A stretch of 64,000 nt of DNA from contig JAEYXH010000010.1 of NCBI GenBank assembly GCA_023428545.1, positions 28,225-92,224 on the forward strand. The letters run 5' to 3'. Below the pieces are notes generated by a model that worked only from the letters and a program-made list of their open reading frames with translations, was not told where the DNA came from and did no database searches. The position numbers and the translations under genes are program-made. Positions within the stretch are counted from its first letter, which is position 1, and the number at the start of each line of letters is the position of its first letter. Shown here piece by piece: positions 8,942 through 19,274 of this stretch. This DNA comes from Bacteroidota bacterium. Lineage in GTDB: Bacteria > Bacteroidota > Bacteroidia > Bacteroidales > Prolixibacteraceae.

Positions 8942-8960
8942 TACCCATTGGGAGGATAAA

Positions 8961-8993
8961 GAAATGCCGGTAGAATTGATCCACCGGCATTTC
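8961..8993. terminator. Terminator after ribH
   Basis: A perfect 11-bp stem (arms 8961-8971 and 8983-8993, 11-nt loop) is followed by TTATTTTAC. It may also serve the converging gene at 9016-9411. Confidence 0.85.
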
Positions 8994-9015
8994 TTATTTT
9001 ACACCTTAAGAAGTC

Positions 9016-9411
9016 TTACCTTCGCTGCATCATACGCTGCCGAGCTTCTTCCTGATATTTTTCATATGCCTTGAACTGATCGGCACTTAAAATCTTTTTC
9101 ATTTCAGTGTCCTTTTCTTTATTCAGGGCTTCCCTTTTTTCCCGCATTTTTTGGCGGTCAGCATCACTCATATCCCGAAAGTTACCGCCTCCCTGAAACA
9201 TATCGGCAGACTTCTTGGCATATTTCAGATTCAGGTCGTATACTTTCTGTTGCAAATCCTGAGGCATTTTCACATATTCACCCATTTGTTCTGTCTGGCG
9301 CTTTGCCATATCTTCAGGTGAAAACTGACGTCCACCCGGCTGGGCATTGGCAACGACCGTTGCAAAAAGGATAATCATTAGAAACAATCCAAACTTTCTC
9401 ATAGCATTCAT
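9016..9411 (-). CDS. Small secreted Spy/CpxP-like protein
   Basis: 131-aa product with a signal peptide (cleavage near VVANAQ) and a helical, charged mature part rich in Met, Gln, Lys and Arg. Family-like segments are MSDADRQKMREKREALNK and ILSADQFKAYEKYQEEARQ. It resembles the DUF4890/Spy-like periplasmic helical proteins common in Bacteroidota. These are thought to act in envelope stress or chaperoning, but no function is established here. Start may be Met1 or Met4 (MRKFGLF). Confidence 0.75.
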   Translation of the reverse strand: MNAMRKFGLFLMIILFATVVANAQPGGRQFSPEDMAKRQTEQMGEYVKMPQDLQQKVYDLNLKYAKKSADMFQGGGNFRDMSDADRQKMREKREALNKEKDTEMKKILSADQFKAYEKYQEEARQRMMQRR

Positions 9412-9530
9412 TTAAAATTTGACTTAAACTTTATTAGTGATGCTTTGACTCTTCTCTGATAAATTAGTTTAACTGCCCACTCATATTTAATTTATTGTTT
9501 ACAATGTGATCAACAATGTAATCACACAAA

Positions 9531-9570
9531 AAAAAGAGCAGGTATCCCCAAATGGATTCCTGCTCTTTTT
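9531..9570 (-). terminator. Terminator of the pyrG-yidC operon
   Basis: A 12-bp perfect stem (9531-9542 with 9559-9570) continues after a single T-T mismatch into a further 4 bp and a 6-nt loop. The minus strand runs into a long T tract. Confidence 0.85.
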
Positions 9571-9586
9571 ACAATATCATTGTCTG

Positions 9587-11503
9587 TTACTTTTTACCCG
9601 GAGACTGTATGCCTTTTTCTTTGGCCAATTGCTCCAAACGTTGCTGGAACTTAGATTTGGTAGTAGGTTTCTTCTTGTTCTGCAAAATCTGTGCCCTGAT
9701 CTTGTTTTCATCAACCATTCCACGAACGATGTATGTTTGTCCGATGGTTATCACGTTCGCCAGGAAGTAATAATAACTCAGACCTGATGAATAGCTGTTC
9801 AGAATAAACATGAACATTACCGGCATCATATACATCATTGTTTTCATACCCGGCATGGTTGCACCTGAGGTAGCCTGCGAATTAAGCCGTGTTGATATGA
9901 TTGTCGTGATGGTCATTAAAAGGGTAAACAAACTCACATGATCACCATAAAATGGAATTTTAAATGGTAAATTCATGATTGAATCGTAGGTCGACAGGTC
10001 ATCAGCCCATAAAAAACTCTCCTGCCTGAGTTCGATTGAAGTCGGGAAAAAGAAAAACATGGCAATGAGAATCGGCATCTGCAGCAACATGGGCAAACAC
10101 CCTCCCATTGGATTAACTCCAGCCTTTTTATACAACGACATAATTGCCTGTTGTTTTTCCATGGCTTTATCCTGCCCGAACTTCTCGTTAATCTCATCCA
10201 TCTCAGGCTTAAGCACACGCATTTTTGCCTGTGAGATGTATGACTTATATGTGAACGGGAACAAAATAACCTTGATAAAAATGGTCAATAACAGGATGAT
10301 GATCCCCATATTGGACATGTAATCCCTCAGGAAATTAAATACCGGAATTACCAGCCAACGGTTCACCGGCCTGACAAGCGAATAACCCAGATACACCTGG
10401 GAAGCCATGTCATTCTTATATTGGTTGAGGGTCTTAAAATGATTTGGGCCAAAATAAAACTGCATCCCATAATTCTGGGAAGGATTGCTCTCCCAAGGCA
10501 ATGAAATACCGGCAAAGAAATTGGCTATGAATTCTTCATCCTCCTTGTATGGCTCACTTTTAACCTGGGCAGCAGGAAAAGACTCATCGGCAATAATGGT
10601 AGATGTAAAGAAAAGTTGCTTCAGTCCAATCCATTTGGTACGGGTGAGATTCTTTGCTTCAGCCTTGCCCGGACTCAACTTATCAACGTCATCTTCAAAA
10701 AACTTATAATATATCTGGGTATAACGATCTTCGCCATATTGCGAAATCTTCTCCTGACGTGGAACGTCGAATGACCATATCCAATTAAGATCCGTTTGGT
10801 TCGAAGAGACCAATTGGTTCATTCCTTCCATTTTCACATCAAAGCCAACCATATATGAGTTATGCCTCAGAGTGTATATGTATTCAATATACATCCCAGG
10901 CTGGACTTCAAGTCGGAAACTCACTGACTGCTCTGATCCCGGATTCTCTTCGTTAAACTTCTCATCGCCAAGGTCACCTTTTCTTACTTCCGGTCCAGAG
11001 ACTGACGAAGAACCGGGAGCCTGGGTGGTAAAAAAAAGCTGATCCGTCTGGATATTTCGATTCTGTGCAAAGAAATTGAGACCAAATTGATTTTTCGGAC
11101 CATCAAACAGTAAAAGCGGTCTTCCATCATATGTTTTGTAATTCTTCAGCTCTACAGAGAATATCCGTCCACCCTTATTTGAAAGGGTAAGTTTGACCAG
11201 GTTATTTTCAAAGGTTATAAAAGACTCTTCTCCATTGGCTGCGGTACCAAAAACCCCCAGCTGACTCTCAAGCTCACGCTGCTTGTTTGCCATCATCACT
11301 GAATCAGGCAGCAAGTCGATGGTTGCTGTCTCGTTTTGTTGTTGCAGCTGTGCTTGTCGTTCACGTTCGATCTCAACCTGCTGAAGCGAATCCTGTCTGT
11401 TCCGCATGGCATCAATCTGCTCTTGTGATGGCTTATTCATGATGGAAAAAACCACCAAAACCAAAAATATGAGAACAATTCCTATGATTGAATTTCTATC
11501 CAT
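9587..11503 (-). CDS. yidC: Membrane protein insertase YidC
   Basis: 638-aa inner-membrane insertase. It has an N-terminal membrane anchor (MDRNSIIGIVLIFLVLVVFS), a large periplasmic beta-rich domain (about residues 60-360), then the conserved five-helix core: SNMGIIILLLTIFIKVILFP, GVNPMGGCLPMLLQMPILIAM, and the late helices ending MPVMFMFILNSYSSGLSYYY. The C-terminal tail is basic, for ribosome contact. It starts 9 bp after the pyrG stop codon, so both share a transcript. Confidence 0.97.
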   Translation of the reverse strand: MDRNSIIGIVLIFLVLVVFSIMNKPSQEQIDAMRNRQDSLQQVEIERERQAQLQQQNETATIDLLPDSVMMANKQRELESQLGVFGTAANGEESFITFENNLVKLTLSNKGGRIFSVELKNYKTYDGRPLLLFDGPKNQFGLNFFAQNRNIQTDQLFFTTQAPGSSSVSGPEVRKGDLGDEKFNEENPGSEQSVSFRLEVQPGMYIEYIYTLRHNSYMVGFDVKMEGMNQLVSSNQTDLNWIWSFDVPRQEKISQYGEDRYTQIYYKFFEDDVDKLSPGKAEAKNLTRTKWIGLKQLFFTSTIIADESFPAAQVKSEPYKEDEEFIANFFAGISLPWESNPSQNYGMQFYFGPNHFKTLNQYKNDMASQVYLGYSLVRPVNRWLVIPVFNFLRDYMSNMGIIILLLTIFIKVILFPFTYKSYISQAKMRVLKPEMDEINEKFGQDKAMEKQQAIMSLYKKAGVNPMGGCLPMLLQMPILIAMFFFFPTSIELRQESFLWADDLSTYDSIMNLPFKIPFYGDHVSLFTLLMTITTIISTRLNSQATSGATMPGMKTMMYMMPVMFMFILNSYSSGLSYYYFLANVITIGQTYIVRGMVDENKIRAQILQNKKKPTTKSKFQQRLEQLAKEKGIQSPGKK

Positions 11504-11512
11504 ATGTAATAT

Positions 11513-13141
<1,629 letters not shown>

Positions 13142-13144
13142 TCA

Positions 13145-13152
13145 CAAAATTA
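13145..13152 (-). promoter_or_regulatory. -7 box of pyrG-yidC
   Basis: The minus strand reads TAATTTTG (TAnnTTTG), 30 nt upstream of the GTG start codon. Confidence 0.5.
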
Positions 13153-13210
13153 TACTTTTAAACCGTAAATAAGAATACGACACTGAAATAAAGCGAATCC
13201 CTGATAATGA

Positions 13211-13240
13211 AAGAAGCCGGCAGTTGCGCCGGCTTTCTTT
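13211..13240 (-). terminator. Terminator of the DUF349 gene
   Basis: An 8-bp GC-rich stem (AAGCCGGC / GCCGGCTT) has a 6-nt loop and A/T-rich flanks that partly extend the pairing. It reaches into the stop codon of the DUF349 gene. Confidence 0.7.
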
Positions 13241-15446
13241 AATATTCCGTATTATCGAGATCGTCAATGATCCGGATTTTTTCCTTCAGCATTTCGATTT
13301 TCTCCCGGGTATCTTCAATTTTTTTGTTTACATCAGCAATCAGCACCTGGGCATTTTTCGAATTGGCAAAAAATCCGATGTTGTTATCCAACAAAGTCAG
13401 GTCATTCTCCAACTGTTTCAACTTCATCATATATTTCTCCCTTTCCTGGCGAACCTTTGATAACCCTTTCTGATTGTCAGTCATGGTGGCAATCTTACTT
13501 CGGAACCTCATTGAATCCCGTTTAGAAGAGTCAACCTTTAAGGTATCAAAGTGATTGTTGATGGCAGCCCTGAAACGGTTTTGTACATTGTCCTTTTCTT
13601 TCATTGGAACATGTCCAATTTCAGTCCATCTCCGCTGATATTCCCGAAGTACTTTAAGTGATTCAGCAACATCCTCATTTGGAATGAAATTCTCGACCTC
13701 TTCGATCAGTGATTGTTTTTTATTCAGGTTTTCGACCTGTTCTTCATCAACGTCACTGAAATGTTCTGATTTTCTGTCGAAGAAGAAGTCACATGCTGCC
13801 CTGAAACGTTTCCAAATGATATCGGAATTTTTTCTTGGGACAGGTCCCACTTCTTTCCAACGTTTCTGAATATCAATAAATTGTTGTGTCGCCTTTTTCC
13901 AGTCGGTGCTGTCTTTTAACGCTTCAGCCTCCATGCAAAGATCCATCTTCATCTGGAGATTCTTTGTCTGCACCTCTTTATTCTGTGAATAGAACTCACG
14001 TTTTTTGTTGAAGAACTGGTCGCATGCGGTCCTGAAACGGTCATAAATTCGATTGTTATCCCTTTTGGGAGCAAATCCAATCGTCCTCCAAACCTTCTGG
14101 AGTTCGATCAGTTCTTTCGACTTTTCGTCCCAGTCACGATGTGATTCAAGGTTTGCTGCACCAATCTCCTCAGCCTTTTCACACAGGGCAATTTTTGCCT
14201 CCAGGTTACTCTTTTGTTCACCTTTACGCTTTTCAAAGAAATCCTGGTGTTTCTGGTTGATCTGTGTAGTGGCTGCCTTGAACCTTTCCCAGATTTCATC
14301 CTTTTTATCTCGTGGAACCGGTCCTATTTCCCTCCATTGTTCGTGGTATTTCTGGAGTGTATTGAATGCCCTGATTACAGATGTTTCTAGTAAAAGTTCC
14401 TCGGTCTTCTCACACAAACTAATCTTGGCTTCCAGATTTCGTTTCAGGTCCAGGTCACGAAGTTCCTTGTTGATTTTGATATAATCATAGAAATTCTCTA
14501 CGTGGAAATGGTATGTATCCCAAAGATCCTTCATCTTCGATTGGGGAACCGGTCCGAGATCATACCATGCTTTCTGTAATTCACGGAATTCCTGGAAAGT
14601 TCTATTGATCGACTCTTCAGTATTGAGAAGATTCTTTATATCTTCAATGATTGTATATTTCTTTTGAAGGTTATGCTCCTTTTCAACCTCCAACTTTTTT
14701 ACTTGTTCATACCTTGATTGCCTGAACTTCTTTTCAAGCTCCCGGATATCATTATCATAGGGATCCTCCTCAGGTTGAAATTCTTCCGGAACGCCACCTT
14801 CGGAGATAAATTTGCGCTTGGCCTCGAGCAAATTATCTTTTACTTTTAGTCGAAATGCTGCGATTAACATGTTAACCTGACGCTCGTCGGAATCTTCATT
14901 GTCAACGAGTTCACGTAATTCATTGACCAATTCTACCTGAGATAGCGTACTGTAATCAACTTTACCATGTTCTTCAGAATCATCTTCCTCCACTTCATGG
15001 ATTGCTTCCTCGTCAGAATCTGCAGTCAATACCTGTGTTTCAGTTTTCACGACTTCGGGAATAATCTCCTCGACAGAATCTGCATTGTCTTCCAGCACTT
15101 CAGTTTCGACAACTTCAGGAATATTATCCTCAACAGCTAATTCCTGGGTACCGACTTCCTCACCAGGCTCTTCTGAATTAATTTCCTCAGCATTTGTCAA
15201 ATCAGGGGTTTCGGCATTCTTCTCAACCTCGGATGATAAGGATTCTGATGCTTCAGGAACATCTTCAGAAGAAGAAGACTCTTCTTCAACATCCATTTCA
15301 TTCCGATTCTCATTGGAAGTTACATCTTCAGATACTGTTTCATTATCAGCGCTTTGCACTTCAGTACTCTCATTGTTCGTCAATTCGGATTCGTCACTCA
15401 GCGGACGTTCTAACTCTTCAGAGTTTTTCAGATCTTTAAGCTCCAT
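13239..15446 (-). CDS. DUF349 repeat protein with acidic N-terminal region
   Basis: 735-aa protein. The N-terminal 180 residues or so are strongly acidic and low in complexity, with an imperfect tandem repeat of the type IPEVVETEVLEDNADSVEE. Then come five DUF349 units, each marked by a W-x-x-I/V-G-x-x-P core: WYDLGPVP, WREIGPVP, WRTIGFAP, WKEVGPVP and WTEIGHVP. The C-terminus is a long coiled coil (about residues 650-730). DUF349 proteins are widespread in Bacteroidota and of unknown function; a nucleic-acid or ribosome-related role has been suggested for relatives, but nothing in this sequence proves it. ATG 15446 is preferred over ATG 15452, two codons upstream. Confidence 0.88.
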   Translation of the reverse strand: MELKDLKNSEELERPLSDESELTNNESTEVQSADNETVSEDVTSNENRNEMDVEEESSSSEDVPEASESLSSEVEKNAETPDLTNAEEINSEEPGEEVGTQELAVEDNIPEVVETEVLEDNADSVEEIIPEVVKTETQVLTADSDEEAIHEVEEDDSEEHGKVDYSTLSQVELVNELRELVDNEDSDERQVNMLIAAFRLKVKDNLLEAKRKFISEGGVPEEFQPEEDPYDNDIRELEKKFRQSRYEQVKKLEVEKEHNLQKKYTIIEDIKNLLNTEESINRTFQEFRELQKAWYDLGPVPQSKMKDLWDTYHFHVENFYDYIKINKELRDLDLKRNLEAKISLCEKTEELLLETSVIRAFNTLQKYHEQWREIGPVPRDKKDEIWERFKAATTQINQKHQDFFEKRKGEQKSNLEAKIALCEKAEEIGAANLESHRDWDEKSKELIELQKVWRTIGFAPKRDNNRIYDRFRTACDQFFNKKREFYSQNKEVQTKNLQMKMDLCMEAEALKDSTDWKKATQQFIDIQKRWKEVGPVPRKNSDIIWKRFRAACDFFFDRKSEHFSDVDEEQVENLNKKQSLIEEVENFIPNEDVAESLKVLREYQRRWTEIGHVPMKEKDNVQNRFRAAINNHFDTLKVDSSKRDSMRFRSKIATMTDNQKGLSKVRQEREKYMMKLKQLENDLTLLDNNIGFFANSKNAQVLIADVNKKIEDTREKIEMLKEKIRIIDDLDNTEY

Positions 15447-15959
15447 GCACAACTTGTATTAAATGTTTCAGGCCACCACAATTTCAGCCCATTATGCTAC
15501 GAAAATAGGGATTTACGCCTTAATACTCAAAGTTTTTACACATTTTCTTACCAGACTAACTCCCAATGGGGGCTCGAAAATAACAAAATCCTTTTAACTA
15601 ACTCATTATCAATTCATAAAATGTTTTTCACATATGACAAAACCAAACATTAGAGTCTCCCAATCCAGCTCCGATGAAACAAGAAAAAACTTCCGTTTAT
15701 ATTATAGAGCAACAATAAGCTGGTTCATTTTTAAGAATTAAAGTAAAATCAACTCAGTGCCAATGCAGTTTGAAATATCATAATCAAGCGATTGCAGATT
15801 TTGGAAGAGAACGGAAACAGAATTCTGGAAGTGGCAATCATATATGTTGAAAAACATACTGTATTCTCATAACAAGAAATTAAATATGCAGTATACTAAG
15901 TTTACATGACACTATAAATCATCCATTTACGACATTACAAACTTATCCTAAAACCAAAG
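15447..15959. other. 513-bp AT-rich intergenic region
   Basis: It separates the divergent DUF349 gene (minus) and the ArsC-like gene (plus). I see no open frame with family features, no tRNA and no strong stem-loop. A weak -7-like TATTTTCG on the minus strand at 15499-15506 could serve the DUF349 gene. Confidence 0.5.
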
Positions 15960-16391
15960 ATGAAAATATTATTTCTCAGTCTAAGAAATTGTTGCCGTAG
16001 TCAGATCGCCGAAGCGATATTGAAGCAGATCGAACCAGATCTTGAAATCTATTCGGCAGGCATTGATCCGGCACCCGAGATCAATCCAATTGTCTTTGAA
16101 ATCATGAAAGAAGCCGGTATACCTGTTATTGAAAAAAAGCCTTCAGCTTTAACGGAAATTGCCGGATTGGAGTTCGATTATCTGATTACTGTTGGTGATA
16201 GCACAATTGAAGAATTCAAGTTACCTCCCCTGAAATACAAACAAAAAATCCATCTCGGATTCCACAATCCATTTAAAAATCAAAAGGATATTCACAAGAT
16301 CAAAGAATCCTGCCGCGAAATCCGGGATGAAATCATGGTTGAGCTGGATTATTTTTCTCATCATTACATCCAGCCAACAAAAACCAGATAG
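15960..16391 (+). CDS. ArsC/low-molecular-weight phosphatase-like protein lacking catalytic cysteines
   Basis: 143-aa protein with the fold signature of thioredoxin-linked arsenate reductases: an N-terminal MKILFLSLRNCCRSQIAEA P-loop region, YSAGIDPAPEINP, and a WGFxxP-like segment HLGFHNPF. In active members the loop reads C-x-x-N-x-C-R-S. Here the nucleophile position is Ser7 (codon AGT), although Asn10, Cys12 and Arg13 of the loop remain. The two later redox cysteines of ArsC (a C-S-D-x-x-x-x-C segment) are also absent, replaced by VGDSTIEEF. It is a complete, uninterrupted frame, so it may be a pseudoenzyme with a binding role rather than decayed. Its stop codon is 1 bp from the stop of the converging pepP gene. 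Confidence 0.78.
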   Translation: MKILFLSLRNCCRSQIAEAILKQIEPDLEIYSAGIDPAPEINPIVFEIMKEAGIPVIEKKPSALTEIAGLEFDYLITVGDSTIEEFKLPPLKYKQKIHLGFHNPFKNQKDIHKIKESCREIRDEIMVELDYFSHHYIQPTKTR

Positions 16392-16392
16392 G

Positions 16393-17781
16393 TTATTTCC
16401 CAACAATTTGTTCAATTTCAGAAGGCAATACGGGTACCCTTTTACCAAGAATCCGGCTTCCAGACGGAGTCACAAGGATATCATCCTCAATCCTTATTCC
16501 TCCAAAGGTTTTATACTCTTCCAGCTTATCGTAACAGATGAAATCGGTATGCTTTTTCTCTGCCTTCCATTGGTCAATCAGGGCAGGAATAAAATAAATA
16601 CCTGGCTCATTGGTGATTACAAATCCTGGTTCCAGGCGTCTGCCCATTCGAAGTGCAGAAGTACCAAACTGATTGGATGGTCTTATTTCCTCATCAAATC
16701 CTACATAGATCTGACCAAGGTCTTCCATATCGTGAACATCCAAGCCCATCATATGACCAAGACCATGTGGAAAGAAAAGGGCATGTGCGCCGTTGGCAAC
16801 AGCCTCCTTTACATCACCTTTCATCAAGCCGGCAGCTTTCAGACCATTTGCAATTACCTCAGCCGCTGTCATGTGCACCGACAAATAGGTTACACCCGGA
16901 CGAATCAACTTGGTTGCCGAATTGTTGGCTTCCAATACAATATTATAGATCTCAAGTTGCTTTGGGGTGAAAGTCCCTCCAACAGGGATGGTTCTTGTGA
17001 AATCACAGGCATAATGCATTCCACTTTCGGCACCGGCGTCAACAATCATTAATCGGCCCTTAGTCAGTGTTTGGCTATGGTCATGGTTATGAAGGGTTTC
17101 TCCATTCTGCGAGAGAATGACAGGGAAAGACAGCATTCCTCCTCCGCCGACGGCAATTCCTTCAATACGACCGGCAATAGCCTGTTCCCACGCACCCGGA
17201 ACAGCCATTTTCATGGCTGTGACATGCATTTCGTATCCTGTGGCGCAAGCTTTTTCAATCTCTTCAATTTCGCAATCATCTTTCACTGACCGCAACGCCA
17301 CGACTGCCTTAATCAGTTCAACCGAAGCATATTCCTTCTGACGCTGTATGTCGATGCCTGTCAGCTCCTTTAACTGTATTTTATTCTCGCCCCTGTAAGG
17401 TGGCAGAAAATGAATAACTCTGCCTGAGCGGATCACTGTCGACAAGTATCCGTATAAATCGTCCATAGGCCTGGTCGATGAAACTCCAACTTTGGAAGCG
17501 TTTTCGGCCATTGAAACCTGTGGCCCCATCCAGATGATATCATCTATATCAACATCATTCCCGAAAATGATTTCCTCACCTGATTCAATATCCAGAACTC
17601 CGGCCAGTCCTGGCATGTCTAATCCAAAGAAATAGAGAAATGAACTATCCTGCCTGAAATGGAAGGTATTGGATGGATAATTCATGGGTGAATCGACATT
17701 TCCCAAAAGAAGTACCACACCCTTGGAAAGTGATTGGATAAGCTTCTGCCTACGCCGGATATAAATATTTTTTTCGAACAT
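16393..17781 (-). CDS. pepP: Xaa-Pro aminopeptidase (M24B)
   Basis: 462-aa metallopeptidase that removes N-terminal residues preceding proline. It has an N-terminal aminopeptidase-P domain (about 1-150) and a C-terminal pita-bread domain. The metal ligands are visible in order: VDAGAESGMHYACDFTRT (two Asp), HGLGHMMGLDVHD (His), ITNEPGIY (Glu) and GGIRIEDDILV (Glu). No signal peptide is seen, so it is cytoplasmic. It is convergent with the ArsC-like gene, with essentially no intergenic space. Confidence 0.95.
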   Translation of the reverse strand: MFEKNIYIRRRQKLIQSLSKGVVLLLGNVDSPMNYPSNTFHFRQDSSFLYFFGLDMPGLAGVLDIESGEEIIFGNDVDIDDIIWMGPQVSMAENASKVGVSSTRPMDDLYGYLSTVIRSGRVIHFLPPYRGENKIQLKELTGIDIQRQKEYASVELIKAVVALRSVKDDCEIEEIEKACATGYEMHVTAMKMAVPGAWEQAIAGRIEGIAVGGGGMLSFPVILSQNGETLHNHDHSQTLTKGRLMIVDAGAESGMHYACDFTRTIPVGGTFTPKQLEIYNIVLEANNSATKLIRPGVTYLSVHMTAAEVIANGLKAAGLMKGDVKEAVANGAHALFFPHGLGHMMGLDVHDMEDLGQIYVGFDEEIRPSNQFGTSALRMGRRLEPGFVITNEPGIYFIPALIDQWKAEKKHTDFICYDKLEEYKTFGGIRIEDDILVTPSGSRILGKRVPVLPSEIEQIVGK

Positions 17782-18054
17782 ACGGACTGTTTTTTTCTAT
17801 TGGACCCGAAATTATAGTTTTTATTTTTCTAAACCAAGATCCAGCTTCACTTAGCTTCTGACTGTTTGGAAAAAATGAAAATCAGGACACTTTTCTTCAA
17901 TAAATAAGGTGTTTCGCAACAATCTTCGATTGTTTATCCCAGCTTTGTTATGCATGCCAGCTATTTGATTTTTTTAATACCATACAAAAAAGCATTCGTT
18001 AAATAAACCCTGGTGCGGATATAAACGTAAAATTGGGAACAAAATCTACCCGAC

Positions 18055-18783
18055 ATGAAAAATTCTTTACTCGCCTACCTGAATAAGCGAATGCATAGCG
18101 AGGCTGTTAGCGACCAAAATGAGCGTCCTCCCGGTCCGGTAATTACCATTTCACGTGAAGTAGGATGCTCGGGACTGGCAATAGCCGAATTTCTTGCATT
18201 CAAGCTTAAGGATAAGTACCCCGGACACGATTGGAAAGTTTTGTCAAAGGAGATTTTCCATCAAAGTGCCTTTGAACTCCACCTTGATCCGGAACGAGTC
18301 TCCAGGGTTTACAAACAGATTGACCGGACTGCATTTGACGAGGTATTGAACGCTTTTCATGAAAAGAAATACAAGAGCGACAAAAAAGTGCGGAAAACAG
18401 TGGTCGATGTAATCCGGAGCTTTGCCGAGGACGGATTTTGCATTATTGTTGGACGAGCAAGTAACGTAATTGCTGCTGACATTAAAAATGCGCTGCATAT
18501 ACGCATAGTGGCTCCTTTGGAATACCGAACCCAGAGTATCATGGAGAGAAACAATTATTCGAAAGATACCGCACTGAAATTTATTGAGCAGGTTGAAAAA
18601 GAACGATTTGCCTATAGGCATTCAGCCATGGACAAGGGGATGAATGCTCCGGAATTTTTCGACATCACGTTTAACCGGGCCGCATTCCGTGAGGACGTAA
18701 TGCTTGACATTATGATGGTTGCTGTTGAGGAAAAAGGCATCTTAAACGATTACATTCCTGGAAAAAATCAACCTAAAAGGTAA
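18055..18783 (+). CDS. Cytidylate kinase-like family protein
   Basis: 242-aa P-loop protein of the cytidylate-kinase-like family. The loop region reads VITISREVGCSGLAIAEFLA, a variant of the usual I-S-R-x-x-G-S-G-G-R. Further marks are FCIIVGRASNVIA and HIRIVAPLEYR. It is common in Bacteroidota as a paralogue of Cmk; the substrate is unknown. The 273-bp region upstream shows no exact -7 box. It ends at a stem-loop shared with the converging metal locus. Confidence 0.85.
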   Translation: MKNSLLAYLNKRMHSEAVSDQNERPPGPVITISREVGCSGLAIAEFLAFKLKDKYPGHDWKVLSKEIFHQSAFELHLDPERVSRVYKQIDRTAFDEVLNAFHEKKYKSDKKVRKTVVDVIRSFAEDGFCIIVGRASNVIAADIKNALHIRIVAPLEYRTQSIMERNNYSKDTALKFIEQVEKERFAYRHSAMDKGMNAPEFFDITFNRAAFREDVMLDIMMVAVEEKGILNDYIPGKNQPKR

Positions 18784-18794
18784 CAAAAGCTATA

Positions 18795-18844
18795 AAAAAG
18801 ACCCCCGGCTATGTGCTTGTTTCACACATTACCAGGGGTTTTCT
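18795..18844. terminator. Imperfect terminator between the Cmk-like gene and the metal locus
   Basis: An extended imperfect stem pairs AAGACCCCCGGCTATGTG with CACACATTACCAGGGGTTTT, with A and T runs outside. It serves converging genes. Confidence 0.6.
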
Positions 18845-18893
18845 ATTTGGCAGGACAAGTAAGGTGCCTGCCAGATTTTGTCAAATCAATTTA

Positions 18894-19259
18894 TCAATGA
18901 TGACCGTTGCCGCCCTGGTTTGAAACAGGCTTTTCCCCAGCACTTTTAAGCATAACGGAATAATCTGCCTCAGAGATTTTCTCGGCTTTATAACCCTTTT
19001 TCTCAACCGCCTTTTGAAGTTTCCCGTCATCCGTTTTCTTTTCGGCATAAACAACTTTCACTGTGTTGGACACGTGGTCGATTTTCAAGTCCTTTACGCC
19101 CTTCTCGAAGCGCAATTGCTCAAAAAGAGTATTCGCGCAGTCCTGGCAATGCATATTACTTTTAAAACATACTACTTTATCGCCTGTTTTTTGGGCGAAC
19201 GATGGCATGGCTGTCAGCATGGCAAGACAACCTGCAAGAATGATCACAAAATTTTTCAT
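18894..19259 (-). CDS. Secreted heavy-metal-associated (HMA) domain protein
   Basis: 121-aa protein with a signal peptide (cleaved after about residue 22, PSFAQ) and one HMA/MerP-like domain. The metal motif is MHCQDC (Cys38, Cys41). The C-terminus ends in a His-containing tail (GGNGHH). It is predicted to bind Cu(I), Zn or a similar soft metal in the periplasm. It lies 15 bp downstream of the TonB receptor gene, so it is the last gene of the metal operon. Confidence 0.87.
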   Translation of the reverse strand: MKNFVIILAGCLAMLTAMPSFAQKTGDKVVCFKSNMHCQDCANTLFEQLRFEKGVKDLKIDHVSNTVKVVYAEKKTDDGKLQKAVEKKGYKAEKISEADYSVMLKSAGEKPVSNQGGNGHH

Positions 19260-19274
19260 ATCAAAACTGTTTAA

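Noticed and set aside
15000..15140. DNA-level repeats suspected to be a CRISPR-like or satellite array
   Set aside because: They encode the acidic repeats of the DUF349 protein, in frame, with no spacer pattern.
16327..17052. Plus-strand frame of 241 codons opposite pepP
   Set aside because: It is antisense to the catalytic domain of pepP, and its product is low in recognisable structure. Codon use follows the opposite strand.
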